Source: SAR116 cluster bacterium AG-321-K23 (GTDB lineage Bacteria > Pseudomonadota > Alphaproteobacteria > Puniceispirillales > Marisalimonadaceae). From it: 64,000 bases of DNA. This document shows, one piece after another, positions 62,794 through 64,000 of the stretch; positions within the stretch are counted from its first letter, which is position 1, and each line of letters begins with the position of its first letter. The notes beneath the pieces are model-generated. The model was not told the origin of the DNA. It did not search any database and saw nothing but the letters and a program-made list of their open reading frames with translations. The DNA lies in contig QBXO01000001.1 of NCBI GenBank assembly GCA_003284565.1, positions 62,001 to 126,000 of the forward strand, read 5' to 3'. A program made the position numbers and the translations under genes.

Positions 62794-63783
62794 ATGAAAT
62801 GGATTAATGAAAATTTATATATATCTCCAATCAATACATATATTGATCCCTCTAAGCCAGTGGAAAATGCAATTATAACACATGGACATGCAGATCACGC
62901 CAAACCAGGTCATAAAAATGTCTTAGCAACAAAAGAAACAATAAATATTATGAAAATAAGGTATGGTGAAAATTGCGCAGAAAATTTTCAAGAGTTGCCA
63001 TTAAATAGAACCTTAAAAATTGACAACGTCAAAATCACCTTTTATCCCGCAGGACACATATTAGGAAGTGTTCAAGTATTAGCAGAGTACAGAGGAGAGA
63101 AAATAAATTTTACTGGAGATTATAAAACTAAAAAGGATAAAACTTGTGAGAATTTTGAGCCTGTAAGATGTCATACTTTAGTAACTGAAGCAACTTTTGG
63201 ACTTCCTGTTTTTCAACATCCAAATGAACAAAAGGAGATAAAAAAACTACTTAGATCTCTTCAATTATTTCCAGAAAGACCTCACCTAGTTGGAGTTTAT
63301 GCACTTGGGAAGGCACAAAGAATAATAGGTTTATTAAGACAACAAAGATATGATAAAGAAATTTTTATACACGGCGCATTAGAAAAATTATGTAACTATT
63401 ATATAAAAGAAAATGTTTTTTTAGGAAAACTTTCAAAAACAAATCTTAAAGATAAAAAAGAATATCAAGGTGAAATTATTCTTGCTCCACCATCTGCAAT
63501 AAAGAATGTTTGGTCTAGAAAATTCGAAGATCCAATAATTTGTCAAGCTTCTGGGTGGATGTCAATTAAACAAAGAGCTAAACAAAGTCTAGTTGAGCTT
63601 CCTCTCATTATTTCTGATCATGCAGATTGGAATGAGTTAACTGATTATATAAAATTAACACGTGCTGAAAATGTTTATGTGACACATGGTAGAGAAGAAG
63701 CAATAGTGCATTGGTGTAAAATGAATAAAATTAATGGATTAGCATTATCCTTATCTGGAAGAGAAGATGAGGAGGATTTGTGA
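62794..63783 (+). CDS. Ligase-associated DNA damage response exonuclease (MBL fold)
   Basis: A 329-residue metallo-beta-lactamase-fold nuclease of the SNM1/CPSF type. NAIITHGHADHAKPGHKNVLATKET is the metal-binding HxHxDH block; FYPAGHILGSVQVLAEYRGEKINFTGDYKT and LVTEATFGLP follow, and SDHADWNELTDYIKLT plus VYVTHGREEA complete the beta-CASP-like set. The stop overlaps the ligase start by four bases (GTGA). Together with PdeM, the helicase and the ligase it is a recognised repair neighbourhood; the chemistry of the whole is still partly inferred. Confidence 0.92.
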   Translation: MKWINENLYISPINTYIDPSKPVENAIITHGHADHAKPGHKNVLATKETINIMKIRYGENCAENFQELPLNRTLKIDNVKITFYPAGHILGSVQVLAEYRGEKINFTGDYKTKKDKTCENFEPVRCHTLVTEATFGLPVFQHPNEQKEIKKLLRSLQLFPERPHLVGVYALGKAQRIIGLLRQQRYDKEIFIHGALEKLCNYYIKENVFLGKLSKTNLKDKKEYQGEIILAPPSAIKNVWSRKFEDPIICQASGWMSIKQRAKQSLVELPLIISDHADWNELTDYIKLTRAENVYVTHGREEAIVHWCKMNKINGLALSLSGREDEEDL

Positions 63784-64000
63784 GAGGTTTTAGTGAATTA
63801 ATTGATAAATTGTTATTAACTTCTTCCAGAAATAGGAAAATTGATATTTTATGTGATTATTTTAAAAGCACTCCAGATCCAGATAGAGGTTTTGCGCTTG
63901 CTATTATAACTAATAGTCTAGAATTAAAAAATATTCCAATTTCAAAAATAAAGGAAATAGTAAGAGAAAACGTTGATGCAGAATTATTTGCATTATCATA
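63780..64000 (+). CDS. ATP-dependent DNA ligase, N-terminal part, cut by the window end
   Basis: A frame starting at GTG 63780, in four-base overlap with the exonuclease stop, and still open at 64000. The visible 73 residues include FSELIDKLLLTSSRNRKIDIL near the N terminus, the PDPDRGFALAIIT block and NVDAELFALS at the end, the N-terminal pattern of stand-alone ATP-dependent DNA ligases (LigC/LigB type with a DNA-binding helical domain). The catalytic KxDG lies beyond the window. GTG initiation is supported by the coupling overlap. Confidence 0.85.
   Translation, partial: MRGFSELIDKLLLTSSRNRKIDILCDYFKSTPDPDRGFALAIITNSLELKNIPISKIKEIVRENVDAELFALS

Noticed and set aside
1-64000. Search for insertion sequences, prophage, CRISPR arrays and toxin-antitoxin pairs
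   Set aside because: No transposase, integrase, phage or Cas-like protein and no regularly spaced direct repeats were found.

Overview
The window is AT-rich (about 70% A+T by eye), densely coded DNA from a streamlined alphaproteobacterium. Evidence for this placement: a DUF2842 protein, a stand-alone rpsD, a purC-purS-purQ-purL run followed by bolA-grxD, a class II DAHP synthase, and the ligase-associated DNA-damage-response set. Base composition, tiny intergenic gaps, almost no recognisable terminators and a photolyase suggest a surface-ocean lineage (SAR11-like in style, or AEGEAN-169/HIMB59-like). The exact clade is inference. I see no rRNA, CRISPR, insertion sequence, phage or plasmid gene.

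Layout. 0-5 kb: end of a TM1367-type cyclophilin-like gene, a thioesterase, an aromatic aminotransferase, an N-formylglutamate amidohydrolase, fused MnmC and a YcgN-type cysteine-cluster protein. 5.2-9.9 kb: a lipid-modification locus (FAD oxidoreductase, DUF1365, CFA-synthase-like methyltransferase, SnoaL-like protein, SDR) that resembles loci linked to cyclopropane or furan fatty acids. 9.9-16 kb: a membrane coiled-coil protein, an HD hydrolase, an FMN alpha-hydroxy-acid oxidase, tRNA-Leu(UAA), panC, a rhomboid protease, a CinA-like protein, map and a 56-aa gene. 16-22 kb: purB-purC-purS-purQ-purL-bolA-grxD on one strand; purQ lacks any standard start codon. 22-33 kb: a long minus-strand housekeeping block (rpsD, trmJ, cysS, gltX, nadE, nicotinate phosphoribosyltransferase, DAHP synthase, glutathione reductase, a MaoC-type hydratase).

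33-59 kb is accessory metabolism: dehydrogenases, a DsbA/flavodoxin pair, several SDRs, YghU-type GST, GMC oxidoreductase, a frameshifted CaiB-type CoA-transferase, photolyase, a membrane phosphoesterase, threonine ammonia-lyase, a beta-lactamase-fold hydrolase, an aldo-keto reductase, then an M19 dipeptidase joined to an unrecognised 567-aa protein and a DUF3726 protein. These are followed by an enolase-superfamily enzyme, DUF2842, SDR, VOC and TauD-type dioxygenase genes, a class III cyclase, a BT1-type transporter and a YeiH-type transporter. 59.6-64 kb holds the ligase-associated repair set: helicase-pdeM on the minus strand, exonuclease-ATP-dependent DNA ligase on the plus strand, with only 17 bp between them; the ligase runs off the window.

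The best candidates for undescribed biology are the dipeptidase/567-aa/DUF3726 module, the CFA-like methyltransferase whose bicarbonate-site residues look replaced, the purQ start, the A8 frameshift in the CoA-transferase gene, and several small genes.
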